This document shows, piece after piece, positions 23,033-32,010 of a stretch of 64,000 nt of DNA. This DNA comes from Actinoplanes nipponensis (lineage in GTDB: Bacteria > Actinomycetota > Actinomycetes > Mycobacteriales > Micromonosporaceae). Numbering within the stretch: the first letter of the stretch is position 1; each line of letters opens with the position of its first letter. Under the pieces are notes generated by a model. It was not told the origin of the DNA, did no database searches, and was given only the letters and a program-made list of their open reading frames with translations. The position numbers and the translations under genes are program-made. The stretch covers positions 123,491 through 187,490 of the forward strand of contig NZ_BOMQ01000065.1 in assembly GCF_016862275.1 (NCBI RefSeq), read 5' to 3'.

Positions 23033-24178
23033 TCATGCCGCCACCCTGTTCCACGTCGCGACGTGGGCCTCGGCGCTGGTCGACCAGTTGAATTCCTTGG
23101 CCCGGTCGAAGCCCGCCTTGGCCAGGGTGAGCCGGCGTGGCTCGTCGTGCAGCAGGTCGGCGAGGTCCTCGGCGATGCGGTCCGGGTCCTCGGTCGTGTA
23201 CGCCACCGCGTCGCCGCCGACCTCCGGCAGGGACAGCCGCGGCGTGGTGAGCACCGGCGTGGCGCAGGCCATCGCCTCGAGGATGGGCAGCCCGAAGCCC
23301 TCGCCGAAGGACGGGTAGCAGGCCACCAGCGCGCCGCCGAGGAAGCCGGGCAGGTCGGCGTACCGCAGGTAGCCGGGGCGCAGCAGGCGCAGGTGCGACG
23401 GCACCTCGGCCACCGCCCGGTCGATGTCGTCGTCGTGGCCCTGGCCGCCGGCGACGACCAGCGCGGGCGGGCGCGGCCAGTCGGCCACCGCGCGGGCCCA
23501 GCCGCGGATCAGGTTGGGCACGTTCTTGCGCGGCTCCTTCGCGCCCAGGAAGGCGACGTAGCCTGCATCGGTCAGGCCCAGACGAGCCCGCACCCTGGCC
23601 TTTTCCTCCTCGGTGGGCGCGTGGAACGCGGTGTGGTCCACGCCGTGGTACGCCACGTCGATGTGCGTCGGGTCGGCGTCGAGCAGGCGGATCAGCTCGT
23701 CGCGGGTCGCCTTGCTGGGCACGATGACCCGCGCGGCGCGGCGCAGCGAGGTCTTGATCGCGCTGCGGAAGAACGTCCGCTTGGTGTTGTCGTAATGCTC
23801 CGGTTCGGTGAAGAACGTCGCGTCGTGCACAGTGACCGTCACCGGGCAACCCGCGCGCAGCGGGCAGGTGTAGAAGGGCGAGTGCAGCACCTGGGCGCCG
23901 ACCTGCTGGGCCAGCAGCGGCAGGCCGGTCTGCTCCCAGGCCAGCCGGGCGGGCCGGTGGGCGACCGCCGAGGGGCCGGCGATGACCTCAGCGCCGGTCA
24001 GCATGCGTGAGTAACGCTCCGCATCCGAACGCTGGGCGACGACGGCCAGGTCGATGCGCTCCGGGCCGATCTCGGCGAGGGCGCCCAGGAGCCCGTCGAC
24101 GTATCTGCCGACACCGCCCCGGTCGGCGGGGACGCTGGTGGCGTCGACGAGGACTCGGGGTGGACGACCGGCGGTCAC
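23033..24178 (-). CDS. GT4-family glycosyltransferase
   Basis: The 381-residue protein is a GT-B fold retaining glycosyltransferase. The N-terminal domain has RVLVDATSVPADRGGVGRYV (acceptor-side glycine loop) and VTVHDATFFTEPEHY. The C-terminal domain has FLGAKEPRKNVPNLIRGW and the donor-binding ExE element FGEGFGLPILEAMACATPVLTT. It resembles mannosyltransferases and lies directly upstream of manC on the same strand, so GDP-mannose is a likely donor. Downstream glycan unknown. The GTG at 24178 is chosen because GAGGAG lies seven bases upstream; the longer frame is not conserved. Confidence 0.87.
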   Translation of the reverse strand: MTAGRPPRVLVDATSVPADRGGVGRYVDGLLGALAEIGPERIDLAVVAQRSDAERYSRMLTGAEVIAGPSAVAHRPARLAWEQTGLPLLAQQVGAQVLHSPFYTCPLRAGCPVTVTVHDATFFTEPEHYDNTKRTFFRSAIKTSLRRAARVIVPSKATRDELIRLLDADPTHIDVAYHGVDHTAFHAPTEEEKARVRARLGLTDAGYVAFLGAKEPRKNVPNLIRGWARAVADWPRPPALVVAGGQGHDDDIDRAVAEVPSHLRLLRPGYLRYADLPGFLGGALVACYPSFGEGFGLPILEAMACATPVLTTPRLSLPEVGGDAVAYTTEDPDRIAEDLADLLHDEPRRLTLAKAGFDRAKEFNWSTSAEAHVATWNRVAA

Positions 24179-24336
24179 GTGGCAACTCCTCGGGGGCTGT
24201 GGGCCAGACCACTGGCAAGGGTACGCCGCTCGATGGGTCCCGTGTCGACCGCGACACCGTCGTGCGCACGACCTTTCCGAGTCCCCCGCGCGGCCACGCC
24301 GAGCCGAGATCGGACGGTCACCCACCGTCAACGGAC

Positions 24337-24342
24337 TATCGT
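24337..24342 (+). promoter_or_regulatory. -10 element of leaderless TIGR03089 gene
   Basis: TATCGT is followed by eight bases and the ATG at 24351. Confidence 0.5.
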
Positions 24343-24350
24343 CAGCTCCG

Positions 24351-25079
24351 ATGATGGAGACTATTCCGGCGGCCCTCGCGGCAGCCGTGCGCCGCGACCC
24401 CACCACGCCCCTGCTGACCTGGTACGACGACGCCAGCGGCGACCGCACCGAGCTGTCCGGCGCGACCCTGGACAACTGGGTCGCCAAGACCGCCAACCTG
24501 CTGGTCGACGGGGTCGGCCTCGGCTCCGGCGACTCGGTGGCCGTGCTGCTGCCGCCGCACTGGCAGACGGCGGCGGTGCTGCTCGGCGGGTGGTCGGCCG
24601 GCCTCGCCGCCGACCTGGGGCCCGACCCGCAGCCGGTGGAGGTGCTCTTCACCACACCGGAGCGCGCCGAGGTCGCGGCGGCCTGGTCCACCGGCGACCG
24701 GTACGCCACCGGCCTGCTCCCGCTGGCCGCGCCGCTGCGGGAGGTGCCGCCCGGCTTCATCGACTACACGATCGAGGTACGCGGCTTCGGCGACCGGTTC
24801 GTCGCCTCCGCGCCGGTGGACCGCAACGACCGGGCGCTGGCCGGCCCGGTCGAGGAGAGCCACCTGTCGGTCTGCCGCACCGCCACCGAACGCGCCGCCG
24901 AGCTCGGCATCAAGCCCGGCGACCGGGTGCTGGTGGACGCCCGCGCCTACCCGGACCCGGCCGACTGGCTGCTGGCGCCGCTGATCGCCGGGGCCAGCAT
25001 CGTGCTCTGCGGCCACCTCGACCCGGCGCGGGTCGAGAGCCGGTCCGCCTCAGAGCGGGTCACGCTCCGACTGACGTGA
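24351..25079 (+). CDS. TIGR03089 family protein (AMP-ligase-like N-terminal domain)
   Basis: The 242-residue protein matches an actinobacterial family related to the N-terminal part of acyl-adenylating enzymes: PLLTWYDDASGDRTELSGATLDNWVAK, NLLVDGVGLGSGDSVAVLLPPHWQTA, and IAGASIVLCGHLD. The AMP-binding motif and the C-terminal lid of true ligases are absent, so adenylation is unlikely. In mycobacteria the equivalent (Rv3268) is also near mannose-pathway genes. Its last 30 bases overlap the convergent acetoacetyl-CoA synthetase gene. ATG 24354 is an equally possible start. Confidence 0.82.
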   Translation: MMETIPAALAAAVRRDPTTPLLTWYDDASGDRTELSGATLDNWVAKTANLLVDGVGLGSGDSVAVLLPPHWQTAAVLLGGWSAGLAADLGPDPQPVEVLFTTPERAEVAAAWSTGDRYATGLLPLAAPLREVPPGFIDYTIEVRGFGDRFVASAPVDRNDRALAGPVEESHLSVCRTATERAAELGIKPGDRVLVDARAYPDPADWLLAPLIAGASIVLCGHLDPARVESRSASERVTLRLT

Positions 25080-26993
25080 CGTCGCCAGCCGTTCGAAGGC
25101 GGTCAGCGACTCGGGGTTGACCAGGGCGCCGGAGGCGGCGGCCCGCTCGGCCGGGACGCCGGTGAGGATGCGCTTCACCGGGACCTCCAGCTTCTTGGCC
25201 GACAGCGTGCGCGGCACCGCGCGTACCTGGTGGATCTCGTCGGGGACGTGCCGGGGCGAGAGCGCGGCCCGCAGCTCGGCGCGGATCCGGCCGCGCAGCT
25301 CGTCGTCCAGCTCGGCGCCCTCGGCCAGCACGACGAAGAGCAGCAGCTCGTCCTGGCCGTCGGCGTCGAGGTGCACGACCACCGAGTCGACGACGCCGGG
25401 CACGTTCTCCACGACCGTGTAGAACTCGGCGGTGCCCAGCCGGACCCCGCCGCGGTTGAGTGTCGCGTCGGAGCGGCCGGTGATGACGCAGGTGCCGTCC
25501 TCGGCGATGGTGATCCAGTCGCCGTGCCGCCACACCCCGGGATAGACGTCGAAGTACGCCTCGAAGTACCGCCGGCCGTCCGGGTCGTTCCAGAAGCCCA
25601 CCGGCATGCTCGGCATCGGCGCGGTGACCACCAGCTCGCCCAGCTGCCCGAGGACCGGCTTGCCGTCGGGGTCGTACGCCTCCACCCGGGCGCCGAGCGC
25701 CCGGCACGAGATGACGCCCTCGATCACCGGCAGCAGCGGGGTGCCGCCGACGAACCCGGTGCACACGTCGGTGCCGCCGGACAGCGACTGGAGCTGCGGC
25801 CGGTCGCCGAGCGCCTCGTACACCCAGTGGAACCCCTCGGCCGGCAGCGGCGCGCCGGTCGAGCCGACCCCCCGGACCGCGTTCGGCGGCGGCACGACGC
25901 CGGCCTTGCGGCAGGCCATGAGGAACGGCGCGGACGTGCCGAAGTAGGTGATGCCCTGCTCGGCGGCGAGCCGCCACAGCGCGCCCAGGTCGGGATGGCC
26001 GGGGTTGCCGTCGAACAGCACGATCGCCGCGCCCACCGCCGGGCCGGAGACCAGGAAGTTCCACATCATCCAGCCGGTGGTGGTGAACCAGAAGAACCGG
26101 TCGCCCGGGCCCAGGTCGTGGTGCAGCGCGAGCATCTTGAGGTGCTCGAGCAGGATGCCGCCGTGGCCGTGCACGATCGGCTTGGGCAGGCCGGTGGTGC
26201 CGGAGGAGTAGAGAACGTAGAGCGGGTGGTCGAACGGGACCGCGGCGAAGCTCAGCGGGTCGTCGCCGTCCAGCTCGGCCCAGTCTCCGCCGCCGTGCAG
26301 GTACCCGATCGTGATGACGTGCTCGACGCTGGGCAGCGCGGCGCGGATCTCGGCGACCTCGGCGCGGCGGTCCACCGCCTTGTCGCCGTAGCGGTAGCCG
26401 TCGACCGCGACCAGCACCTTGGGCTCGATCTGGGTCCACCGGTCGATGACGCTGCGCGAGCCGAACTCGGGCGCGCAGGAGGAGAAGACCGCGCCCAGAC
26501 TGGCGGTCGCGAGCATGAGGACGTACGTCTCCGGGATGTTCGGCGCGTAGGCCGCAACCCGGTCGCCCGGGCCGACGCCCAGCCGGCGCAGCCCGGCGGC
26601 GGCCCGCCGGACCTGGTCGCGCAGCTGCCGGGCGGTGAGCGTCACCGGCTCCCGGGTCTGGGAGTACGCGAGGACGACCGGATCGTCGTCGGCCAGCCCG
26701 GGCATCCGCAGCACGTGCTCGGCGTAGTTCAGCGTGGCGCCGGGGAACCAGCGCGCGCCCGGCATGGTCGCGTCGGGCAGCGTCGCGGTCGGCTCGGTGT
26801 GCGCGATGACGTCGAAGTAGTCCCAGACCGCCCGCCAGAAGCCGGCGAGGTCGGTGACCGACCACTGCCACAGCTCGGCGTAGTCGGCCGCGTCCACGCC
26901 GCGCTCGGCGCGCAGCCAGGTCAGGAACCGACCCATCCGGGACGTCTCGAGGACGTCCGCCGGCGGGGTCCACAGCACTGTGCCCGTCGTCAT
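25050..26993 (-). CDS. Acetoacetyl-CoA synthetase
   Basis: The 647-residue ANL-superfamily ligase activates acetoacetate (or a related ketone-body acid) with ATP and CoA. Motifs are LYVLYSSGTTGLPKPIVHGHGG (P-loop), TTGWMMWNFLVSGPAVGAA, SGGTDVCTGFVGG, GVWRHGDWITI, and GRSDATLNRGGVRLGTAEFY, with the final catalytic lysine in LSAKKLEVPVKRIL. The aromatic N-terminus (FWRAVWDYFDV..WFPGATLNYAEH) and the length point to acetoacetyl-CoA rather than acetyl-CoA synthetase. The ATG at 26993 is leaderless (TAAGGT, six bases). Confidence 0.9.
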   Translation of the reverse strand: MTTGTVLWTPPADVLETSRMGRFLTWLRAERGVDAADYAELWQWSVTDLAGFWRAVWDYFDVIAHTEPTATLPDATMPGARWFPGATLNYAEHVLRMPGLADDDPVVLAYSQTREPVTLTARQLRDQVRRAAAGLRRLGVGPGDRVAAYAPNIPETYVLMLATASLGAVFSSCAPEFGSRSVIDRWTQIEPKVLVAVDGYRYGDKAVDRRAEVAEIRAALPSVEHVITIGYLHGGGDWAELDGDDPLSFAAVPFDHPLYVLYSSGTTGLPKPIVHGHGGILLEHLKMLALHHDLGPGDRFFWFTTTGWMMWNFLVSGPAVGAAIVLFDGNPGHPDLGALWRLAAEQGITYFGTSAPFLMACRKAGVVPPPNAVRGVGSTGAPLPAEGFHWVYEALGDRPQLQSLSGGTDVCTGFVGGTPLLPVIEGVISCRALGARVEAYDPDGKPVLGQLGELVVTAPMPSMPVGFWNDPDGRRYFEAYFDVYPGVWRHGDWITIAEDGTCVITGRSDATLNRGGVRLGTAEFYTVVENVPGVVDSVVVHLDADGQDELLLFVVLAEGAELDDELRGRIRAELRAALSPRHVPDEIHQVRAVPRTLSAKKLEVPVKRILTGVPAERAAASGALVNPESLTAFERLATSRQSERDPL

Positions 26994-26999
26994 GCGCCC

Positions 27000-27005
27000 A
27001 CCTTA
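27000..27005 (-). promoter_or_regulatory. -10 element of leaderless acetoacetyl-CoA synthetase gene
   Basis: On the minus strand TAAGGT is followed by six bases and the ATG at 26993. Confidence 0.55.
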
Positions 27006-27009
27006 ATCA

Positions 27010-27534
27010 TCACTCAGCCGGAGCGGAGCGGGCGTCCTGGATCGCCTTGCGGCGGGCCAGGCGGTGCTCGCGGCGGATGATCGCCTCCCGGAAGCGGCGC
27101 TCGTCCTCCGGCGACTCGGGCAGCACCGGGGGCACGGCCCGGGGATGACCGGAGACGTCGACGGCGACGAAGACCAGGTACGCGGTGGCCACGGTGAGCG
27201 GCTCCCCGCCGGCGGTGTCCCAGCGCTCGCCGGTCAGCTTCACGCCCACCTCCATCGAGGTGCTGCCGGTCCAGTTCACCTGCGCGTACGCGTGCACGAG
27301 GTCACCGACCCGCACCGGCTCCACGAAGATGATCTCGTCGATGGCGGCGGTGACGGCCGTACCGCCGCTGTGCCGGGCCGCGGCCGCGCCGGCGACGTCG
27401 TCGACGAACTTCATCAGCACGCCCCCGTGCACCGTGCCGTACAGGTTGACGTCGGTCGCGTTCATGATCCGGCTGAGGGTGACCCGCGAGTGCGAGGTCG
27501 TTCGTCCCACGGGTTGGTCACTCATGTCCGACAC
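27010..27534 (-). CDS. Acyl-CoA thioesterase (hotdog fold, YciA/ACOT7-like)
   Basis: The 174-residue protein has a single hotdog domain: NATDVNLYGTVHGGVLMKFVDDVAGAAAARH, where the N..G.VHGG..M...D pattern holds the catalytic Asn/Asp, then AIDEIIFVEPVRVGDLVHAYAQV and AYLVFVAVDVSGHPRAVPP. It hydrolyses acyl-CoA esters to free acids. It lies just upstream of acetoacetyl-CoA synthetase on the same strand, though that gene has its own leaderless promoter. GTG 27534 is preferred because GGAAG lies five bases upstream; ATG 27525 is possible. Confidence 0.87.
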   Translation of the reverse strand: MSDMSDQPVGRTTSHSRVTLSRIMNATDVNLYGTVHGGVLMKFVDDVAGAAAARHSGGTAVTAAIDEIIFVEPVRVGDLVHAYAQVNWTGSTSMEVGVKLTGERWDTAGGEPLTVATAYLVFVAVDVSGHPRAVPPVLPESPEDERRFREAIIRREHRLARRKAIQDARSAPAE

Positions 27535-27563
27535 GTTACTTCCGCGCCGTTGCCGCAGCCGGG

Positions 27564-27569
27564 TACGGT
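27564..27569 (+). promoter_or_regulatory. -10 element of leaderless threonine-motif membrane protein gene
   Basis: TACGGT is followed by six bases and the GTG at 27576. Confidence 0.5.
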
Positions 27570-27575
27570 CCGCAC

Positions 27576-29039
27576 GTGCGCCATCTGAGATCCATCCTGT
27601 ATGCCCTCGTCCTGGCCCCGGCGGTCTGGATCCTCTGCGGTGTCGGCTTCGACCAGGACCTGACCGGGCGGGCCCGCGACAACGGCGGCATCGAGTCGCT
27701 GTCCGGCGTCCTGTTGCTGGTGCTGGCCGGGGCGGCGTACGCGATCCTGCTGTTCTCCCCGATCTCCCCGCTGGGCCCGCTGCTGGCCGGTCTGGCCTTC
27801 CTCGGCGTCGGCGCCTGGGCCCGGCTCGCGCCGTCGTCCTACGCCGGAGTCTGGCCCGGGAACGTGGCCTCGGACGGGTTCGACCTGAGCACTCCCGGCT
27901 ACGGGCTGGCGGTGTTGCTGGCGGTGCCGCTGGTGGCGACGGCGCTGAGCGCGCGGCGCTGGCGGGGCTTCGAGCCGCCGGAGATCCTGTTCGTGGGCAC
28001 GATCGGGCGGGCGCGCGGGGCGGCGGCGGTGGCCGGCACGCCGATGGCCTCGGAACGAACGGCGGTCATCCCGCAGCAGCGGCCCGGGTCCGGCCCGGGC
28101 TTCGGCGGGTCGGCGGCGGAGGCGACGCAGGTCGTCGGGCCGGGCCGGCCGATGGGGCCGGCCGGGGACGCGACGCAGGTCGTCGGCCTGGGCCGCCCGG
28201 CGGGGCCGGCAGGGTCGGCAGGGTCGGCAGGGTCGGCGGAGGAGGCTACGCAGGTCGTCGGGCCGGGGCGGCCGATGGCAGCGACCGAGGACGACGACGA
28301 GAAGACGACCGTCATGCGGCTCGGGCGGCAGCCGGGCGCGGAGGAACCCACCGAGGTCGTGCCGGCCGCCGCCGAGGAAGCGACCGAGGACGTGGCGGCG
28401 AGCGAGGACGCCACCGCGACGCTCTCGGGCCTCGACGACCCGACCCGCGACATGGCCGCGGACGAGACCACCCGCGACGTGGCCGCGGACGAGACCACCC
28501 GCGACGTGGTCGAGCCGGGCGCGATCAGGCCGGGTCGGCCCGGGTCCACGCCCGGGGAAGAGACGACGCAGGACGTGACCGGGTCCGACGTGACCGCGGC
28601 CTTCCCCGACGACGGCGACGAGCGGACTCAGCTCCTCGCGCTGCCCCGAGCCGACGGCCGGTCCGCGGCGGCCGCCGACCGGGGTGAGCAGACCCAGGTG
28701 ATCCGGGCCGGCACGGTCGAGCCGCCCGGCGACCGCACCCAGCTGTTGAGCTTCCCGGCACCGGCCGAGGCCGTCACGGTCGCGACGCCGGTGACCGATC
28801 CCGGCGAGCAGACGTCGATCGTGGCGGCCGAGCGTCCCGATCCGGGCGATGACCCGACGACGCTGCTGACGCCGCCGGCTCCGCCGCCCGCCGGGGCGAC
28901 CACCCGGGCGAACCCGGACCGCTCCGTCACGACGGTGAGCAGCCTGGAACGCCCGGCCGACGAGGCGGCGGACGACACCCGGCCGCTGACGCTGCCCGCC
29001 CCGCGCCCACCGGCCCAGGACGACGCGACCCACCGGTAG
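27576..29039 (+). CDS. Membrane protein with repetitive threonine-motif cytoplasmic tail
   Basis: The 487-residue protein has a membrane N-terminus (about residues 1-135, with hydrophobic segments at 8-25, 45-90 and 110-125) and a tail of about 350 residues that looks disordered. The tail repeats a T-x-hydrophobic-hydrophobic motif in acidic or Pro/Gly context: TAVI, TQVV three times, TTVM, TEVV, TQLL twice, TQVI, TSIV, TTLL. It also carries two copies of ADETTRDV. Such TQxV sites resemble targets of actinobacterial Ser/Thr kinases and ligands of FHA domains; this is inference. The DNA is repetitive (GPAGSAGSAGS). No homologous function is recognised. The GTG start is leaderless. Confidence 0.78.
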   Translation: MRHLRSILYALVLAPAVWILCGVGFDQDLTGRARDNGGIESLSGVLLLVLAGAAYAILLFSPISPLGPLLAGLAFLGVGAWARLAPSSYAGVWPGNVASDGFDLSTPGYGLAVLLAVPLVATALSARRWRGFEPPEILFVGTIGRARGAAAVAGTPMASERTAVIPQQRPGSGPGFGGSAAEATQVVGPGRPMGPAGDATQVVGLGRPAGPAGSAGSAGSAEEATQVVGPGRPMAATEDDDEKTTVMRLGRQPGAEEPTEVVPAAAEEATEDVAASEDATATLSGLDDPTRDMAADETTRDVAADETTRDVVEPGAIRPGRPGSTPGEETTQDVTGSDVTAAFPDDGDERTQLLALPRADGRSAAAADRGEQTQVIRAGTVEPPGDRTQLLSFPAPAEAVTVATPVTDPGEQTSIVAAERPDPGDDPTTLLTPPAPPPAGATTRANPDRSVTTVSSLERPADEAADDTRPLTLPAPRPPAQDDATHR

Positions 29040-29066
29040 CCCGACAGCGGCCCAGCGCCCCGTCAC

Positions 29067-29102
29067 CCGCACCGCGCCCCGAGCCACTCGGGCGCGGTGC
29101 GG
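29067..29102. terminator. Bidirectional hairpin between convergent genes
   Basis: ccgcaccgcgc (29067-29077) pairs exactly with 29092-29102, extended inward by five further pairs around a small bulge. It lies between two convergent stop codons. Confidence 0.75.
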
Positions 29103-29117
29103 CCTGACGGACGGCGG

Positions 29118-30272
29118 TCAGTCCTTGAGCAGCTGGCGCGCCATGACGATCCGCTGCACCTGGTTCGTGCCCTCGTAGATCTGGGTGATCTTGGCGTCGC
29201 GCATCATCCGCTCGACCGGGTAGTCGCGGGTGTAGCCGTACCCGCCGAGCAGCTGCACCGCGTCCGTGGTGATCTCCATCGCCGCGTCCGAGGCGAAGCA
29301 CTTGGCCGCCGCCCCGAAGTACGTCAGGTCGGCGTCGCCGCGCTCGCTCTTGCCCGCCGCCACGTACGTCAGCTGGCGCGCCGCCTCCAGCTTCATGCCC
29401 ATGTCGGCCAGCATGAACTGGATGCCCTGGAAGTCGGCGACCGCCTTGCCGAACTGCTTGCGCTCCTTGACGTACCCCTTGGCGAAGTCCAGCGCCCCCT
29501 GGGCGATGCCCACCGCCTGCGCCGCGATGGTCACCCGGGTGTGGTCCAGGGTCAGCATCGCCGTCGCGAAGCCGGTGCCCTCGGCGCCGATCATCCGGTC
29601 CAGCGGGATGCGCACGTTGTCGAAGTAGACCTCGCGGGTCGGGCTGCCCTTGATGCCGAGCTTCTTCTCCGGCGCGCCGAAGCTGACGCCCTCGTCGGTC
29701 TTCTCGACCACGAACGCGGAGATGCCGCGCGACCGGGCGGCCGGGTCGGTGACCGCGAAGACGGTGTAGTACTCCGACACGCCGGCGTTGGTGATCCAGC
29801 GCTTCACGCCGTTGAGCACCCAGTAGTCGCCGTCGCGGACCGCCCTGGTCGACATCGACGCGGCGTCGCTGCCCGCCTCCGGCTCCGACAGGCAGTACGA
29901 GAACATCGCCTCGCCCGCCGCGACCGGGGTCAGGTACTTCTGCTTCAGCTCCTCGGACCCGGCCAGGATCAGCGGCATCGTGCCCAGCTTGTTCACCGCC
30001 GGGATCAGCGACGAGCTGGCGCAGGCGCGGGCCACCTCCTCGATCACGATCGCGGTGGCCAGCGCGTCCGCGCCGGCGCCGCCGTACTCGACCGGGATGT
30101 GCGGGGCGTGGAAGTCCGAGGACCGCAGGGCGTCGTAGGAGGCCTTCGGGAACTCGGCGCTCTCGTCGGCCTCGGCCGCGTGGGGCGCCACCCGGGCGTC
30201 ACACACCTCACGGACGGCTGCACGGATGGTCTCGTGGTCCTCCGGCAGCTGGTACACGTCGAAATCAGGCAT
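29118..30272 (-). CDS. Acyl-CoA dehydrogenase (FadE25-like)
   Basis: The 384-residue flavoenzyme has the complete acyl-CoA dehydrogenase fold: YCLSEPEAGSDAASM and WITNAG for FAD and substrate, KLGIKGSPTREVYFDNVRIP, DHTRVTIAAQAVGIAQGALD, RKQFGKAVADFQ, and LLGGYGYTRDYPVERMMRDAKITQIYEGTNQVQR, with the catalytic Glu in YEGT. It introduces the alpha-beta double bond in short- or branched-chain acyl-CoAs. In mycobacteria the close relative fadE25 also sits next to purE/purK. ATG 30272 is chosen because GGAGAGG lies about eight bases upstream. Confidence 0.92.
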   Translation of the reverse strand: MPDFDVYQLPEDHETIRAAVREVCDARVAPHAAEADESAEFPKASYDALRSSDFHAPHIPVEYGGAGADALATAIVIEEVARACASSSLIPAVNKLGTMPLILAGSEELKQKYLTPVAAGEAMFSYCLSEPEAGSDAASMSTRAVRDGDYWVLNGVKRWITNAGVSEYYTVFAVTDPAARSRGISAFVVEKTDEGVSFGAPEKKLGIKGSPTREVYFDNVRIPLDRMIGAEGTGFATAMLTLDHTRVTIAAQAVGIAQGALDFAKGYVKERKQFGKAVADFQGIQFMLADMGMKLEAARQLTYVAAGKSERGDADLTYFGAAAKCFASDAAMEITTDAVQLLGGYGYTRDYPVERMMRDAKITQIYEGTNQVQRIVMARQLLKD

Positions 30273-30444
30273 GGTTGTGGCCCTCTCCTCTGCGGCTCCC
30301 GCCAATGTTACCGACGCGTAGGGTACGCGCACTATCCTTCGCCGCGACGGCGCGCGGACCTTGGTGGCGCCGTCATGAGAAGGTGAATGCCACGTTTCGG
30401 CGCAGGTCCCCCGCCCTGCCCCCAGGTGAGTGGAGTCTCTCCCC

Positions 30445-31884
30445 GTGACCATCCCGTACCCGAACCACCCCGCCGTGCCCGCTTTCGCCGAGGTGGAGCC
30501 GTCGTCCGGCGCAGCCCGCCCCCGGCTGGCCTTCCTCGGCACGGGCTACCTCGGTGCGACGTACGCGATCTGCTTCGCCGAGCTCGGCTACGAGGTCCTC
30601 GGCTTCGACGTCGACGAGGCAAAGATAGCCAAGCTGGCGGCGGGGCAGGTGCCGTTCCACGAGGCCGGGCTCGACGAGCTGCTGCGCACCAACCTGGCCG
30701 CCGGCCGGCTGCGCTTCACGACGTCGTACACCGAGGTCGCCGACTTCGCCGACGTGCACTTCATCTGCGTCGGCACCCCGCAGCGCGGCGACGGCATGGG
30801 CGCCGACCTGTCGTACGTCGAGACCTCGGTGACCAATCTCGCCCGGCACCTGACCCGCCGGGTGCTGATCGTCGGCAAGTCCACCGTCCCGGTCGGCACC
30901 GCCGAGTGGATCGAGCAGCTCGTCGCCAAGCACACCGACCCGGAGCTGGGCATCGAGGTGGCCTGGTCGCCCGAGTTCCTGCAGGAGGGCTTCGCCGTCG
31001 AGGACGTGCTGCGGCCCAACCGCATCGTGGTCGGGGTGAAGTCCGAGTGGGCCAACGGCATGCTGTACGCCGCGCACAAGGGCGTCTTCGACCTGGCCGC
31101 CACCGAGGACCGCGAGGTGCCCCTGGTGGTCACCGACTTCGCCACCGCCGAGCTGGTCAAGGTGGCCGCGAACGCGTTCCTGGCCACCAAGATCAGCTTC
31201 ATCAACGCGATGGCCGAGGTCTGCGAGGTCGCCGGCGGCGACGTCACCCAGCTCGCCCGGGCCATCGGCTACGACCCCCGGATCGGCAACCGCTTCCTGC
31301 AGGCCGGCGTCGGCTTCGGCGGCGGCTGCCTGCCCAAGGACATCCGCGCCTTCCAGGCCCGCGCCCAGGAACTCGGGGCCGGCGAGGCCCTGCGCTTCCT
31401 GCACGAGGTCGACCTGATCAACCAGCGCCGCCGCAGCAAGGTGCTCCAGCTGGCCGCCGAGCTGCTCGACCGCCGTTCCGGGCCGGCCGGCCCGGACCTG
31501 TCCGGCACCCGGATCGCCGTGCTCGGCGCCGCGTTCAAGCCCAACTCCGACGACGTCCGGGACGCGCCGTCGCTGGCCGTCGCCGCCGCGCTCGCCAAGG
31601 CCGGCGCCGACGTGCACGTCTACGACCCGCAGGGCATGGAGAACGCCCGCGTCGCCCAGCCGGCCCTGCACTACGAGAGCTCGATGGCCGAGGCGGTCAC
31701 CGGCGCGGAGCTGGTGTGCGTTCTCACCGAATGGGCCGACTTCCGCAACGCCGACCCGCAGGCGCTCGGCGAGCTCGTCGCCGCCAAGCGCGTCATCGAC
31801 GGCCGGAACTGCCTGGACGCGCTGCTCTGGGCCCGGGCCGGCTGGGAGTACCGGGGCATGGGACGGCCCGCGCCGGCGGTCTGA
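30445..31884 (+). CDS. ugd: UDP-glucose 6-dehydrogenase
   Basis: The 479-residue enzyme oxidises UDP-glucose to UDP-glucuronate, using two NAD per turn. It has the Rossmann loop LAFLGTGYLGATYAICFAELG, FICVGTPQ, VGKSTVPVGT, SPEFLQEGFAVEDVLRPNRIVVG and the catalytic cysteine Cys295 in GFGGGCLPKDIRAF. The C-terminal UDP-binding domain has LGAAFKPNSDDVRDAPS. GTG 30445 is preferred over GTG 30430 because GGAG lies nine bases upstream. A strong terminator follows. The product feeds cell-wall or capsule glycans. Confidence 0.92.
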   Translation: MTIPYPNHPAVPAFAEVEPSSGAARPRLAFLGTGYLGATYAICFAELGYEVLGFDVDEAKIAKLAAGQVPFHEAGLDELLRTNLAAGRLRFTTSYTEVADFADVHFICVGTPQRGDGMGADLSYVETSVTNLARHLTRRVLIVGKSTVPVGTAEWIEQLVAKHTDPELGIEVAWSPEFLQEGFAVEDVLRPNRIVVGVKSEWANGMLYAAHKGVFDLAATEDREVPLVVTDFATAELVKVAANAFLATKISFINAMAEVCEVAGGDVTQLARAIGYDPRIGNRFLQAGVGFGGGCLPKDIRAFQARAQELGAGEALRFLHEVDLINQRRRSKVLQLAAELLDRRSGPAGPDLSGTRIAVLGAAFKPNSDDVRDAPSLAVAAALAKAGADVHVYDPQGMENARVAQPALHYESSMAEAVTGAELVCVLTEWADFRNADPQALGELVAAKRVIDGRNCLDALLWARAGWEYRGMGRPAPAV

Positions 31885-31902
31885 TGCCACCCGAATTGCG
31901 GT

Positions 31903-31935
31903 AACGGCCGCGAACCTGCCGGGTTCGCGGCCGTT
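31903..31935 (+). terminator. 14-bp hairpin after ugd
   Basis: aacggccgcgaacc (31903-31916) and its exact complement (31922-31935) flank a five-base loop, followed by a short T run. Confidence 0.82.
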
Positions 31936-32010
31936 TCCATTGATCTCGACCTGCCTGAGACTGTTCTAATGAGGTGTCGGTTGCTTCGTTGAACGGGTCG
32001 AGGAGGTGCC

